A DNA stretch of 64,000 nt, taken from NCBI GenBank assembly GCA_025454395.1, contig JALOOM010000004.1, positions 1 to 64,000 on the forward strand, given 5' to 3'. The notes beneath the pieces were generated by a model. It saw nothing but the letters and a program-made list of their open reading frames with translations. It had not been told where the DNA came from and did not search any database. Origin of the DNA: Elainella sp. Prado103. Lineage in GTDB: Bacteria > Cyanobacteriota > Cyanobacteriia > Elainellales > Elainellaceae. The position numbers and the translations under genes are program-made. Below are positions 1-10,907 of this stretch, one piece after another; the stretch's first letter is position 1, and the number at the start of each line of letters is the position of its first letter.

Positions 1-99
1 ATCCTGGTTCGAAAGCCCCTCGCCCGCTCTGGGAGAGGGGTTAGGGTGTAGCTTGCTTCTGCGTAGCAGTGGGTAGTTTGAGTTTTGTCAGTCAATCAG
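1..99. repeat. Copy 1 (truncated by window start) of a dispersed MITE-like repeat; right terminal inverted repeat GTCAGTCAATCAG at 87-99
   Basis: Nearly identical to the right halves of the repeats at 34075-34241 and 48904-49070 (CTGGTTCGAAAGCCCC...GTAGCAGTGGG.AGTTTGAGTTTTGTCAGTCAATC). Confidence 0.85.
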
Positions 100-216
100 C
101 CCACTGAAGCAAGCTAGCCCAGCTTGCCCTTCTAGCGAACTCACGCATCAGCCTGATTCGCCATCTAGTGCGAGAATGACCCTTGAATTTAAGCTTGCTG
201 ACCTCAATAAATTGCC

Positions 217-993
217 ATGACTTCTAAAAAATTATCGAGCAGCCGTTCCATTCCCAATTTGATCCCGCAAATTCTCAAAATTGCCGGTTTAGTCATTACC
301 CTGGCCGCGCTCTTTGACATGCTGATTATTCCGATGCCCTATCAGATTGGTGATCAGCAATGGCAAATCGATGTGATTACATCTTTGGTGGATCGGGGCA
401 TTGTGCCTTTAGTCGGAATTGTGCTGTTTCTGACGGGATATGGCATCGCAGGGATGAATGGCGAGTCTCGATCGCTCTGGCAGGATCCTCGCTTTTGGGC
501 TTGCTTGCTGGCTAGTGTTTTAGGGCTGGTTTATGTTTTGGCATTTCCGCTCCATCTTTACAATGTGGGACAGGCCAATAAAACGGCGATCGAAGCCGTG
601 AATGAACAGGCTTCTCAGGCAGAAACCGAACTCAATCAGCGCATTCAAACTGAGATTGAATCGCGCCGCCAGCAGATTGCCCAATTGCTAACCGCCAGTG
701 AAAGTCAGCTCAATCAGTTGGTGCAGGGCGGGCAACTGACCCAAGAGCAATCTAACCTGGTCAAGCAATTCAAAGCCGATCCCAGTAAAGTGGAACCCTT
801 TTTGAAGAAGCAAGAAGCGGACTTACAAAGTCAGTTAAAGACCGAAATTGGAGCGAGCCGTGAGCGGGCCCAAGATTCTCGGAAAACCCAAGATTTGAAG
901 TCTGGGCTTCGAGTTGGCATTGGTAGCCTGCTTTTAGCGATTGGCTTCATGACGGTAGGCTGGGCAGGCTTACGAAATTTGCGCAATATCTAA
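217..993 (+). CDS. HpsJ-like (hormogonium polysaccharide secretion-associated) membrane protein
   Basis: 258 aa, N-terminal TM segments, central coiled coil (EAVNEQASQAETELNQRIQTEIESRRQQ), C-terminal TM; resembles cyanobacterial HpsJ family. Confidence 0.6.
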   Translation: MTSKKLSSSRSIPNLIPQILKIAGLVITLAALFDMLIIPMPYQIGDQQWQIDVITSLVDRGIVPLVGIVLFLTGYGIAGMNGESRSLWQDPRFWACLLASVLGLVYVLAFPLHLYNVGQANKTAIEAVNEQASQAETELNQRIQTEIESRRQQIAQLLTASESQLNQLVQGGQLTQEQSNLVKQFKADPSKVEPFLKKQEADLQSQLKTEIGASRERAQDSRKTQDLKSGLRVGIGSLLLAIGFMTVGWAGLRNLRNI

Positions 994-1203
994 TTCTCTG
1001 AACCACCTGCCTGGACTCGATTTGACTGAATCTGAGCATTCTGCTTGTTCCAGTTAGGAAATCAAGTTGGTTGATCTAGCCTGACTAGGGCAGTCTCCAA
1101 ATTTCGAGATCTGTCTGTACTTGATGGGACTGTCTGTACTTGATGGGACTGTCTGTAGCTGTATCTTTCGAACTGTATTTCTCGCTATTTCTCGCTTGAC
1201 CTG

Positions 1204-2127
1204 ATGTTTTCCATCTACATTCTGACCCACAACGAAGAGTTAGAGATCGCTGCCTGTATTGAATCAGCATTGTTGTCTGATGATGTCATTGTGGTTGATT
1301 CTTGCAGCAGCGATCGCACCAGGGAAATCGCTCAGCATTATCCCGTGCGCGTCGTGCAGCATCCATTTGAAAGCCACGGCAAGCAACGAACTTGGATGCT
1401 AGAGTCGATCGCCCCTAAGCATGACTGGGTATATATCCTGGAAGCAGATGAGCGGATGACTCCAGCACTTTTTCAGGAGTGTCTGGATGTGATGCAATCT
1501 CAACTGTCCCAGGCTAATCGTGACTCCCAGGCTAATCGTGACTCCCAGACCATTGGTTACTATGTAGCAGAACGGGTCATGTTTATGGGACGTTGGATTC
1601 GCCACTGTACCCAATATCCCCGCTACCAGCTCCGCTTCTTCCGCCATGGGCAGGTCTGGTTTACGGACTATGGGCATACAGAGCGCGAAGTGTGTCAAGG
1701 TAAGACGGGTTTTCTCCGAGAAACCTATCCTCACTACACCTGCGGTAAAGGGTTCAGCCGTTGGATCGAAAAGCACAACCGCTACTCCACAGATGAAGCG
1801 ACTGAAACGTTGCGTCAGTTAGAATCTGGCTCAATCAACTGGCGACATCTATTGTTTGGAGCTACAGAAGTCGAACGCCGACGGGCGCTTAAAGATTTGT
1901 CACTGCGGCTACCCGGCCGACCGATCGTGCGGTTTGTCTACATGTATGTTTTCTTAGGAGGCTGTCTAGATGGCAAGGCTGGGTTTACTTGGTGTGTCCT
2001 ACAAGCTTTTTACGAATATCTGATTCTGTTGAAAGTATGGGAAATGCGGTACTTGCCTGTCCCCACCCTTGAAACTTTACCTCGTCCGACGGTTTTCCAA
2101 ACATCTGAATTGATCCGCCATACTTGA
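1204..2127 (+). CDS. Glycosyltransferase family 2 (WaaE/KdtX-like)
   Basis: YILTHNEELEIAACIESALLSDDVIVVDSCSSDRT...ILEADERMTP motifs; contains an SQANRD 18-bp tandem duplication. Confidence 0.8.
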   Translation: MFSIYILTHNEELEIAACIESALLSDDVIVVDSCSSDRTREIAQHYPVRVVQHPFESHGKQRTWMLESIAPKHDWVYILEADERMTPALFQECLDVMQSQLSQANRDSQANRDSQTIGYYVAERVMFMGRWIRHCTQYPRYQLRFFRHGQVWFTDYGHTEREVCQGKTGFLRETYPHYTCGKGFSRWIEKHNRYSTDEATETLRQLESGSINWRHLLFGATEVERRRALKDLSLRLPGRPIVRFVYMYVFLGGCLDGKAGFTWCVLQAFYEYLILLKVWEMRYLPVPTLETLPRPTVFQTSELIRHT

Positions 2128-2249
2128 AACAATTCTTCATAAGCTCTACAAGTAAAACAGACCCTTGGATCGCTCATTCCCCCATGATGCTCAATCATGA
2201 TTTGAGGCAGCCTGTTCCATGGATCGCCCCATCACTGAGGTGAGAGCAT

Positions 2250-2960
2250 ATGTCAAGATTGCAACACTGGAAGCAAGACCTAAAAAACGATTTGATCGCC
2301 GGGCTACTGGTGGTCATTCCGCTAGCCACGACGATCTGGCTTTCCATCACGATCGCCAGTTGGGTAATTGATTTTCTCACGCGGATCCCTAAACAGCTCA
2401 ATCCGTTTAACGATCTGCATCCCTTTCTGCTCAATCTCGTCAATTTGCTGGTTGGGTTAACGGTGCCTCTCCTGAGCATCTTGTTGATTGGACTGATGGC
2501 GCGCAATATTTTCGGCCGTTGGCTCCTAGAAGTGGGAGAACGCTTACTACAAGCCATCCCCCTAGCTGGAGCGGTCTACAAGACCCTGAAACAACTGCTG
2601 GAAACCTTACTGCGCGATACTAATGGACGGTTCCGCCGGGTTGTGCTGGTAGAATATCCCCGTAAAGGGATCTGGACGATCGCTTTTGTGACTGGAGCAT
2701 TGAGCCCAACTATTCAAACCCAGCTCACGGAGCCGATGCTCAGCCTATTTATTCCAACCACACCGAACCCTACGACCGGCTGGTATGCGATCGTGCCAGA
2801 AGGGGAGGTGGTCAATTTGGCAATATCGGTCGAGGATGCGTTTAAAGTAGTGGTTTCTGGGGGAATTGTCAGCCCTACCCCTACGATTTTGGCGGAGACG
2901 AGTTCTGAAACAAAAAAACTGGAGGCAGCCTTCCCTGCTCCTTTCTCAGAATCTCGTTAG
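2250..2960 (+). CDS. DUF502 family membrane protein
   Basis: DLIAGLLVVIPLATTIWL...IPLAGAVYKTLKQ...VVLVEYPRKGIWTIAFVTG, characteristic of DUF502. Confidence 0.8.
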   Translation: MSRLQHWKQDLKNDLIAGLLVVIPLATTIWLSITIASWVIDFLTRIPKQLNPFNDLHPFLLNLVNLLVGLTVPLLSILLIGLMARNIFGRWLLEVGERLLQAIPLAGAVYKTLKQLLETLLRDTNGRFRRVVLVEYPRKGIWTIAFVTGALSPTIQTQLTEPMLSLFIPTTPNPTTGWYAIVPEGEVVNLAISVEDAFKVVVSGGIVSPTPTILAETSSETKKLEAAFPAPFSESR

Positions 2961-3025
2961 TATCCCATCCAGTCTCATGCTAGACCAATCTCATGCCAGA
3001 CCAATGGAAATTGTCTGATCAGGTC

Positions 3026-4066
3026 TTACCTTGCGGCATAAGCCTTCATCGGTTCTTTGATGAAGCGGATGTAAAAATGCCGGAAGGTAGATTTGAGAAC
3101 ACGAGGTAAGCCAAAGTCAATTGGCATCAGTTTCTCAGGCAGTTTCCAGTCTTCAATCTTCAGATCGGCAGGCGCAAGTAACGGAAACTCCATCTCACTC
3201 AGCGGCGGACAAAGCCCTAATCGCTGTGCCGCTGTCACAGTAGGAATGGTAGTGGGATCGACGTTGAGAATTTCAACCATGGCTCGATCGAGGGCAAACA
3301 CATGGGACGAAGCTGCTAAAATTCCTAGCGGACGAGGTTCACCACCGCTAGGACCATTACCTTCATGCCCGATAATGCCATCTAGAATGGTCAAATCTGG
3401 GTGAATGGTGCGAGCTGTTTCCACTAGCATTTGACCGAAGCGAGCACTATCCTTTCCCGCTTCCATGTGCCACCATGCCTTCATTTTGCCCGGCACACAG
3501 CCAAACAGATTTTTAACCCCCATGGTGAGGGTCAACTGAACATGGGACTTCATCTTAGGGAGGTTAATCACCACATCGGCTTCCATCGCTTCTTTGGACA
3601 ACAGCAGGTGATTAAACTCATCCCCCACGGTTTGATAGCGGCATCCTTGAAAGTCGATAATCGGTAATTGCAATTCTTCAACGATCGGCTGATAGCCATT
3701 GGCTAAAGCGACTCCTCTAGCACTACCAAAGGCCGGACTATCACCCAAAAATGGTTTGCCACCCGCTTCTAAGACGAGGCGGGCCACCCAGTAAACCACC
3801 TCCGGACGAGTGGTACATTCTTTGCCAGGACGAGCCCCAGTTAATAAATTGGGTTTCAGTAATACTCGATCGCCAGGTTTGACAAAGGCAGCCATGCCGC
3901 CCAACGGTGCCAGTAGTTGCCGGAGGGATGACTCTAATAAATTGGATTGGTAAGAATTGGTGCGAAGCAAGCTGACGATCGTTGAACTCGTGACAGGCAT
4001 AGGGATATTCTGCAGATGGGTTGGATGGCGAGGGGTTGAGCAGGTTTGAGTGGCAAAGTCCGCCAT
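3026..4066 (-). CDS. DUF362 domain-containing protein
   Basis: VLLKPNLLTGARPGKECTTRPEVVYWVARLVLEAGGKPFLGDSPAFGS...VINLPKMKSH motifs; true start probably MPVTSSTIV. Confidence 0.8.
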   Translation of the reverse strand: MADFATQTCSTPRHPTHLQNIPMPVTSSTIVSLLRTNSYQSNLLESSLRQLLAPLGGMAAFVKPGDRVLLKPNLLTGARPGKECTTRPEVVYWVARLVLEAGGKPFLGDSPAFGSARGVALANGYQPIVEELQLPIIDFQGCRYQTVGDEFNHLLLSKEAMEADVVINLPKMKSHVQLTLTMGVKNLFGCVPGKMKAWWHMEAGKDSARFGQMLVETARTIHPDLTILDGIIGHEGNGPSGGEPRPLGILAASSHVFALDRAMVEILNVDPTTIPTVTAAQRLGLCPPLSEMEFPLLAPADLKIEDWKLPEKLMPIDFGLPRVLKSTFRHFYIRFIKEPMKAYAAR

Positions 4067-4240
4067 TTCAACTTCGGCGGATCGGGTTGTGCCGATTCGG
4101 GTTGTGCCGATTCGGGTTGTAGGGTTACAGTCTGAACAGGGTTACAGTCTGGACAAAGTTCGAGCTTTGTTCAAACTCTATTCAAGTTCAAACTCTATTC
4201 AAACTTTGTTCAAACTGCAAGGATGATTTGACCTGAAGTG

Positions 4241-4564
4241 CTAGCGAACTCGATTAAGGGCGCTTACCCGTTCTGCATTCGCAAAAATGCCTTCTCCTTG
4301 CAGTTGGGTCAAAGAAGGTTTAACCTCAATTTTGGTAACGTTAGCGACGTTAATCATCACGGTCTGCTCCGCCAAATTCAAAATCCACCAGTCTTTTTGC
4401 AAGATGTGGCGTACTTCAATCCGCATATCATGCCGATTATCGTCTTCTAAAGCATCGGGTACGATAAACGACTCACTTTGACCATTGAGATAGTGAAAAG
4501 TAAGTTGTGTGTGTTCTGTTTCAACCTGCATTGCTGCCTCCCGTAAATCAATCACCCTCTTCAA
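4241..4564 (-). CDS. Conserved cyanobacterial hypothetical protein
   Basis: 107 aa ORF with good coding character; no overlapping better ORF. Confidence 0.55.
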   Translation of the reverse strand: MKRVIDLREAAMQVETEHTQLTFHYLNGQSESFIVPDALEDDNRHDMRIEVRHILQKDWWILNLAEQTVMINVANVTKIEVKPSLTQLQGEGIFANAERVSALNRVR

Positions 4565-5184
4565 TTCATAGCAAAACTGGTCTACAAATTTGCCCTCCGT
4601 GCTAGATTCCCTGAATGGGTAGGGATGATGCTTTAATGCTTGACTTTTATTAAAAGTGGGATTCCAGGGTGGCGTTTTGGATCGACTATCCTGATGACTG
4701 CCCCTTGACTTTAGTAAATAGAATTTAGTTCATTAATTTGCGATCGTGCTTTTATCCTTCTTTTATCTTTATTTGCATTGAATTTAGCATGATTCATTGT
4801 TGATCGTGAGATTGTTGATCGTGGATTGTTGATCGTGAGACTGTGATTATTAGGCTACCTGGTCTCACAAATGGCTAGGCTGCTAGAAATCAAATCTTGA
4901 TCTCCAGATTTCAAAAATTGCCGCTTATTACCGCTTTTAAGATTGGCACATCCTCGAATGTGCAGCCCGAAAACCGGCCCACTGGTGGAGGTCAAGCCGC
5001 AATTTGCAACGCAAGATGTTTCAAGACCAAGGAATGTTTCAAGCCCAAGGCAGGTTTAGTTGGCACACCTTTTGAGATTCAATTGCAGATGGATTGTCGG
5101 CTGATTGCCAGCTAGATTGCAGGCTTACGGGTGTAACTATCAGCATTTTCGAAAAAATTTGTCATTGGGAGGAACATTGCGTTC

Positions 5185-5898
5185 ATGTCAGCGTCCTTCA
5201 AAAGCAAACGTCCTCAAACTCAAGTTTTGTCCATGAGTAGTCAATCTCTGCCGGTATCTTGCGCAGTTGAGGCGATCGCTCCTCGCACGTCCGTTTCTGC
5301 GATCTCCACCGACAAATTATCCAACTACGACCTGATTTTGCAGTGTCAGTCTGGACTGCGTCCGAATAAATCGCTATTTGCTGAACTGATGCGGCGCTAT
5401 CACCCCCATGTTGAAAAGCTGCTGTATCACCTTGCCCCTGATTGGAGCGATCGAGCTGATTTAGCCCAAGAGGTTTGGATCCGGGTTTACCGTAACATCA
5501 AGCGGTTACAAGAACCGGTCAAATTTCGAGGTTGGTTGAGCCGCATTGCTACGAACCTCTTCTACGACGAGTTGCGGAAACGCAAACGTAATGCTGCCCC
5601 CCTGTCGTTGGATGCCCCTCTAACGATCGAAGACGGGGAGTTGGATTGGGAAATTGCGGCGGCAACCCCTGGCCCGGCAGAAGAGTTGGCAACTCAGGAA
5701 TTTTACGAGCAACTGCGCCATGCCATCACTGATCTACCTGAAGTGTTTCGAACCACGATCGTTCTCCGTGAGATTGAAGGGATGGCCTATGAGGAAATTG
5801 CCGAGATCACCGGTGTTTCTTTGGGAACTGTAAAATCGAGAATTGCTAGGGCTCGACAGCGTTTGCAAGAACAGCTCCAGCAATACCTTGAGGTATAA
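5185..5898 (+). CDS. ECF-type RNA polymerase sigma factor (cyanobacterial group 3, SigG-like)
   Basis: Sigma region 2 (LAQEVWIRVYRNIKRLQEPVKFRGWLSRIATNLFYDELRKR) and region 4 (LPEVFRTTIVLREIEGMAYEEIAEITGVSLGTVKSRIARARQRL). Confidence 0.9.
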   Translation: MSASFKSKRPQTQVLSMSSQSLPVSCAVEAIAPRTSVSAISTDKLSNYDLILQCQSGLRPNKSLFAELMRRYHPHVEKLLYHLAPDWSDRADLAQEVWIRVYRNIKRLQEPVKFRGWLSRIATNLFYDELRKRKRNAAPLSLDAPLTIEDGELDWEIAAATPGPAEELATQEFYEQLRHAITDLPEVFRTTIVLREIEGMAYEEIAEITGVSLGTVKSRIARARQRLQEQLQQYLEV

Positions 5899-6096
5899 GG
5901 CGGCATGAAGGTGGAGGCGAATCATCCCAAAGAACAGTCAACTGGATTAGACCCAGCACCCTGGTTGCAATCCAGAGTGTTATAGTTGCAACGGTTCTAG
6001 AATTCGTAGTCCAGTAAGTTTGCTTCAGGAGTAGGCAAAAATGCAGTAACTGAGGTTTCCTCCGCAGTGACGCAGGTGAAAGCTACGCAGACGATG

Positions 6097-6206
6097 GTTA
6101 CGTAGATAACAGCAGTTACGTAGATAACAGCAGTTACGTGGGCAATAGTTACGTAGGTGCCAGTTGCGTAAGTGCCATTACGTAGGTGCCAGTTATTTGG
6201 GTGACT
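6097..6206. repeat. Degenerate tandem array GTTACGTAGRTRMCA (15-18 bp unit, ~6 copies) between sigma and anti-sigma genes
   Basis: GTTACGTAGATAACAGCA x2, GTTACGTGGGCAATA, GTTACGTAGGTGCCA, GTTGCGTAAGTGCCA, TTACGTAGGTGCCA. Confidence 0.85.
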
Positions 6207-6452
6207 GTCATATAGGCGAGCTCAATAGATGGGTTGAAGATGGCGTGAATACAGGTGGACTAAATTATTTTTAGGATCCAGGATTTAGGTCTTCACTTCG
6301 CTTGCCCAAAGATTCTATTCTGTCTCTTAGGATGGAATTCGCCTGGATACTTAGTTCTGCCTGATGCATGATGAATAAAAGCCCAATTGATTAGTTACTC
6401 AAAGTATCGGTGTTTCTTAACTTATTGAATTCGCATCTCAAAAAACCTGACC

Positions 6453-7007
6453 ATGAGCAACCCCATTGACGAATTTAGTAATCGTATTGCCGACTCCAAG
6501 ACGACACCGCTCTCTGCGGATGGCACTGCCACTCAGCGCGATCGCTTTGAGCTATTGAGCGCCTATCTAGACGGTGAAGTCACAGCAGCGGAGCGGCGAC
6601 AAATTGAAGCTTGGCTCGCCACTGACCCCAAAACCCAACGCCTGTATGCTCGCCTCTTGATGTTGCGTCAAGGGCTACAAACGATGCCTGTTGCGAAATC
6701 GGAGGAATTGGAGCAACTGGTGAATCAAGTCACTGCTAAGATTGAGCGCCGCCCTCGCCGCTTGCTATGGGGAGGAGTGGCGATTGCGGCTGTTTTCATG
6801 GGTGCAGTAGTAGGCAATTTGCCCCGTCAATCCTACGCTCCTTCTCTGGCTGACTCCTTATCCCCCACAGAAGCCATCCCAACTGATGGTTTGATGATTG
6901 CAATTAACCATCCTCCGATTGAGATCCCGCAATCTGGACTGAGTAGCCCTATGGGGGTAATTCAAGACCTCAATCCTCTTCACAGATCAGACTCGGAGAT
7001 TCGATAG
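6453..7007 (+). CDS. Anti-sigma factor, membrane-anchored
   Basis: FELLSAYLDGEVTAAERRQIEAWLATDPKTQRLYARLL plus one TM (LLWGGVAIAAVFMGAVVGNL); downstream of the ECF sigma gene. Confidence 0.75.
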   Translation: MSNPIDEFSNRIADSKTTPLSADGTATQRDRFELLSAYLDGEVTAAERRQIEAWLATDPKTQRLYARLLMLRQGLQTMPVAKSEELEQLVNQVTAKIERRPRRLLWGGVAIAAVFMGAVVGNLPRQSYAPSLADSLSPTEAIPTDGLMIAINHPPIEIPQSGLSSPMGVIQDLNPLHRSDSEIR

Positions 7008-7525
7008 CTTTCTTGAGATAGGATTCCAGTCCCAGCATCTAGTCCGCGTGGATGCCAATATTGGGCTTGAATGACGCTGCTCCAATCTCCTTGTGGTAGC
7101 CAGATTCCTCCCAATGCTTGAATGCGGGCGGGAGACATCCGATAAATCCAGGCACTTCCTACCCTGGTGCGATCGAGCAACAGCACATCGGTTTGCTCTC
7201 GCAGGTATTCATTTTGCTCAGACGGGCGAGTGGGATCATAATCCTCAAGCTGATCCAACTCGGCCAGAGCAGTAGCATCTGGAAAAGACAGTAAAAAACC
7301 ATAGACCGGCAGATCACCGGTGGTGATGGCTGGATAGCCCAACGGTAAGCTGTATAGTCGTCCGAATACTATTGCTGGGGTCGCCTCACAACCCCTGGAT
7401 TGGCAATAGGGGGCAAAATTGATCTCACCGGGTTTTAAGGTGCCATAAACAAACACCTGTAGCGGTTGTAATGTCCTGTCTTCTAACCTCATGGCTTGCT
7501 CCAGCGAGAGATTGCTCCTGTTCAC
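6980..7525 (-). CDS. Gamma-glutamylcyclotransferase (AIG2-like) family protein
   Basis: VFVYGTLKPGEINF...VFGRLYSLPLGYPAI...LDQLEDYDP; overlaps the anti-sigma 3' end by 28 bp, convergently. Confidence 0.85.
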   Translation of the reverse strand: MNRSNLSLEQAMRLEDRTLQPLQVFVYGTLKPGEINFAPYCQSRGCEATPAIVFGRLYSLPLGYPAITTGDLPVYGFLLSFPDATALAELDQLEDYDPTRPSEQNEYLREQTDVLLLDRTRVGSAWIYRMSPARIQALGGIWLPQGDWSSVIQAQYWHPRGLDAGTGILSQESYRISESDL

Positions 7526-7592
7526 TTCTCTGTATCTTTCATCCTTCCTTTAGAATGGGGTAGATACTCACAGATTGAGAGGAGTTCGGTGC

Positions 7593-10169
7593 GTGGAGTC
7601 CCGTTATAACCCGGCCGCAATTGAGGAAAAATGGCAACAGCTTTGGGCCGAGCAAGATGCCCATCGGGCTTTAGACGCAGCAGATCGGCCCAAGTTTTAT
7701 GCGCTGTCGATGTTTCCCTACCCGTCTGGGAACCTGCATATGGGGCATGTCCGCAACTATACTATCACCGATGTGATTGCTCGCGTGCGGCAGATGCAGG
7801 GCTATCGCGTGTTGCACCCTATGGGTTGGGATGCCTTTGGGCTACCGGCTGAAAACGCTGCGATCGATCGAGGGGTGCATCCAGCCCAATGGACTTATCA
7901 GAATATTGCCCAAATGCGGGGACAACTCCAGCGTCTTGGTCTGTCCTATGATTGGCAACGAGAAGTGACGACTTGCTCACCCGATTATTATCGTTGGACA
8001 CAGTGGATTTTCCTGGAGTTTTTGAAGGCGGGTTTGGCCTATCAAAAAGAGGCTGCTGTGAACTGGGATCCGATCGATCAAACGGTTTTGGCCAATGAGC
8101 AAGTGGATAGCGAAGGTCGCTCTTGGCGATCGGGTGCCAAAGTAGAACGTCGGTTGCTGAAGCAATGGTTTTTTAAGATTACCGCCTATGCCGATCAATT
8201 GCTGAAGGATCTCGATCAACTGGATGGCTGGCCGGAGCGGGTCAAGTTGATGCAAGAAAACTGGATCGGTAAATCAACCGGGGCGGAAGTGGTGTTTCAA
8301 ACTGAAACCGGGGAAAGCCTGCCGGTGTTTACAACTCGGCCCGATACCCTCTGGGGGGCTACGTTCATGGTGCTATCGCCGGAACATCCCCTCGTGGAGA
8401 AGTTGACTCAAGATACTCAAGCTCCAGCAGTTCAAGCTTATCGGCAAGAAGCTGCCAGTAAAAGCGAGATCGATCGCACGGCTGATGACCGAGAAAAAAC
8501 GGGAGTCTGGACGGGTAGCTATGCAATCAATCCAGTGAATGGTGCCAAAATTCCAATTTGGATCGCCGATTATGTCTTGATGGGCTACGGCACAGGTGCC
8601 ATTATGGCGGTTCCAGCCCATGATCAGCGCGACTTTGAATTTGCCAAAAAATTTAATTTACCGATCCAGGTGGTGGTGCAACCCGTCGATCAGCCTCTGG
8701 ATGCGGCCACCATGACCGAAGCCTATCCCCATGAAGGGGTGATGGTGAATTCGGAACCTTTAGATGGGATTCCGGCGGGTAAAGCGGCAGGGCAGAGTGT
8801 GGCAGCCGCGATCCAATGGCTAGAGCAGCAGGGCAAAGGTCAAGGCATGGCGAATTATCGCTTGCGGGATTGGCTGATCTCGCGGCAGCGCTATTGGGGA
8901 TGTCCGATCCCGGTTATTCACTGTCCAGACTGTGGCATCGTGCCCGTACCCGCAGATCAACTGCCAGTTCAATTGCCCGAAAATGTGGAATTCTCGGGTC
9001 GTGGAGCTTCCCCCTTAGCCAAGCTGGAGGACTGGATTAATGTTCCTTGTCCCACCTGTGGGAGCCCAGCTCGGCGCGAAACCGATACGATGGACACTTT
9101 TATCTGTTCGTCCTGGTATTATTTGCGCTACCCCGATGCCTGCAACGATCAACAAGTATTTGATCCAATCAAAACAAACGATTGGATGCCGGTTGATCAA
9201 TATGTGGGAGGTATTGAACATGCCATTTTACATTTGCTTTACTCGCGATTCTTCACCAAAGTGCTGCGCGATCGAGGCTTACTGAATTTTGATGAGCCTT
9301 TCAAGCGCCTCCTGACCCAGGGCATGGTGCAAGCTGCGGCCTATAAAAATCCTCAAACCGGGCGATACTTTGCTCCCAGCCAACTGGATCTGGTGAATCC
9401 GACCGATCCTGAGACGGGCGATCCCCTAGAAGTTGTGTTTGAGAAAATGTCAAAGTCGAAGTATAACGGCATTGACCCGGCGCAGGTGCTCTCCAAATAT
9501 GGAGCCGATACGGCCCGCATGTTCATCCTCTTCAAAGCCCCACCGGAAAAGGATCTGGAGTGGGATGATGCCGATGTGGAAGGGCAGTTTCGCTTTCTCA
9601 ACCGGGTCTGGCGGCTGGTGACTGAATTTACCGATCGATCGACAGCCAGTCAACCTGCTGCCGAGTCAGGCGAGCTGAGTAAATCTGAGAAAGATCTGCG
9701 GTATGCCGTGCATAATGCGATCCAGCAGATTACAGCAGACTTGGAAGGCGACTATCAGTTTAATACAGCCGTTTCAGAGCTGATGAAACTTAGCAATGCC
9801 CTCAGTGATTCCTCCTGCAAAGATTCACCCATTTATTCAGAGGGGATTGAAACGTTAGTGAAGCTATTGGCTCCATTCGCGCCTCATATTGCCGAAGAAT
9901 TGTGGCAGCTCCTGGGACATCCTGACTCCATCCATTGCCAACCCTGGTCTATTGCGGATCCGATGGCTCTGGTTGTGGATGAAATTGCCCTGGTGATTCA
10001 AATCATGGGCAAAACCCGTGGCACGATTCAGGTTCCTGCCCAGGCTGATAAAGCTCAATTGGAGCAATATGCCCGTGAGTCAGAGTTGGCACAGAAGTAT
10101 ATCGCGGGTAAAGAAATCAAGAAGATCATCGTGGTGCCCGGCAAATTGGTGAATTTTGTGGTTGAATGA
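7593..10169 (+). CDS. leuS: Leucine--tRNA ligase
   Basis: [18 protein letters not shown] (HIGH region), KMSKSKYNG; likely GTG start at 7593 after GAGGAG RBS (the track start at 7575 is TTG). Confidence 0.97.
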   Translation: MESRYNPAAIEEKWQQLWAEQDAHRALDAADRPKFYALSMFPYPSGNLHMGHVRNYTITDVIARVRQMQGYRVLHPMGWDAFGLPAENAAIDRGVHPAQWTYQNIAQMRGQLQRLGLSYDWQREVTTCSPDYYRWTQWIFLEFLKAGLAYQKEAAVNWDPIDQTVLANEQVDSEGRSWRSGAKVERRLLKQWFFKITAYADQLLKDLDQLDGWPERVKLMQENWIGKSTGAEVVFQTETGESLPVFTTRPDTLWGATFMVLSPEHPLVEKLTQDTQAPAVQAYRQEAASKSEIDRTADDREKTGVWTGSYAINPVNGAKIPIWIADYVLMGYGTGAIMAVPAHDQRDFEFAKKFNLPIQVVVQPVDQPLDAATMTEAYPHEGVMVNSEPLDGIPAGKAAGQSVAAAIQWLEQQGKGQGMANYRLRDWLISRQRYWGCPIPVIHCPDCGIVPVPADQLPVQLPENVEFSGRGASPLAKLEDWINVPCPTCGSPARRETDTMDTFICSSWYYLRYPDACNDQQVFDPIKTNDWMPVDQYVGGIEHAILHLLYSRFFTKVLRDRGLLNFDEPFKRLLTQGMVQAAAYKNPQTGRYFAPSQLDLVNPTDPETGDPLEVVFEKMSKSKYNGIDPAQVLSKYGADTARMFILFKAPPEKDLEWDDADVEGQFRFLNRVWRLVTEFTDRSTASQPAAESGELSKSEKDLRYAVHNAIQQITADLEGDYQFNTAVSELMKLSNALSDSSCKDSPIYSEGIETLVKLLAPFAPHIAEELWQLLGHPDSIHCQPWSIADPMALVVDEIALVIQIMGKTRGTIQVPAQADKAQLEQYARESELAQKYIAGKEIKKIIVVPGKLVNFVVE

Positions 10170-10185
10170 TGCCGGGAGGTTCGTC

Positions 10186-10869
10186 ATGAAGCCGCGTTCA
10201 GCCATTGTTCTCTGGATTGGAATTGGGAGTAGCCTGGTTTCTGGCTGCTCTATCTTGCGCTTGCCTGAACCGGCATCCACCAGTCCTTCCATTGCGGCCC
10301 CCATCGAAGTAAAGACTAGCCCTTCGTTGACCGCGAGTTCGGAGCGGCCGGATACCCGCGTCATGCCGATGGCGATCGAAGGACAGGTGGTCGAAATGGA
10401 ACTGAAACTGTTTGATCAACTCCCTCTACCCTTCACAACCTATTTCCCAGTGCGTGACTTTCAAAGTGAAGTCAGCAATTCTGAGCAAGGAATGGTCGCT
10501 CAGTTTACCTTCAGCGTCAAGGGGCAAAAGAATGAAGCTGCCTACGTGCAAATTTTTTTGCCTGCTCAGCGCACTAGCATCGAAGAGATGCAGGGGTTGT
10601 TGCTGGATGAGCGGGGTCTGTTAGCAACCAATCATTGGCAATTAATCGATCGAACAGAGATCGTCAGCTACCCTTGGGCTAGAGAAAAGCTGATCTACCA
10701 ACAGCAGTCTGGTCAGCAAACCTATGTGGGCTCAATTTATATTGGAGATTATGAAGGGCGTTCCTTCTATGCCCTGACCCACTATCCAGTGGAATATATG
10801 GATGGGTTTGAGCCCCGCTCAACGGTTATGTTAGAAAACTTGCAGTTTCGCTATGAAAGTCGCTCCTAG
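10186..10869 (+). CDS. Predicted lipoprotein, conserved cyanobacterial
   Basis: ATG at 10186 after GGAGGT; signal peptide with lipobox LVSGC. Confidence 0.6.
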   Translation: MKPRSAIVLWIGIGSSLVSGCSILRLPEPASTSPSIAAPIEVKTSPSLTASSERPDTRVMPMAIEGQVVEMELKLFDQLPLPFTTYFPVRDFQSEVSNSEQGMVAQFTFSVKGQKNEAAYVQIFLPAQRTSIEEMQGLLLDERGLLATNHWQLIDRTEIVSYPWAREKLIYQQQSGQQTYVGSIYIGDYEGRSFYALTHYPVEYMDGFEPRSTVMLENLQFRYESRS

Positions 10870-10907
10870 GTCAGGGGGATAGCTGTACTTCCCTGTCTTG
10901 TTTTGCC

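Noticed and set aside
1-100. GGTTCGAAAGCCCC resembling a tRNA T-arm
   Set aside because: Part of the MITE; no acceptor, anticodon or D-arm structure around it
7631-10067. Many ORFs overlapping leuS on both strands
   Set aside because: Frame shadows of a strongly conserved leuS coding sequence; no independent protein features
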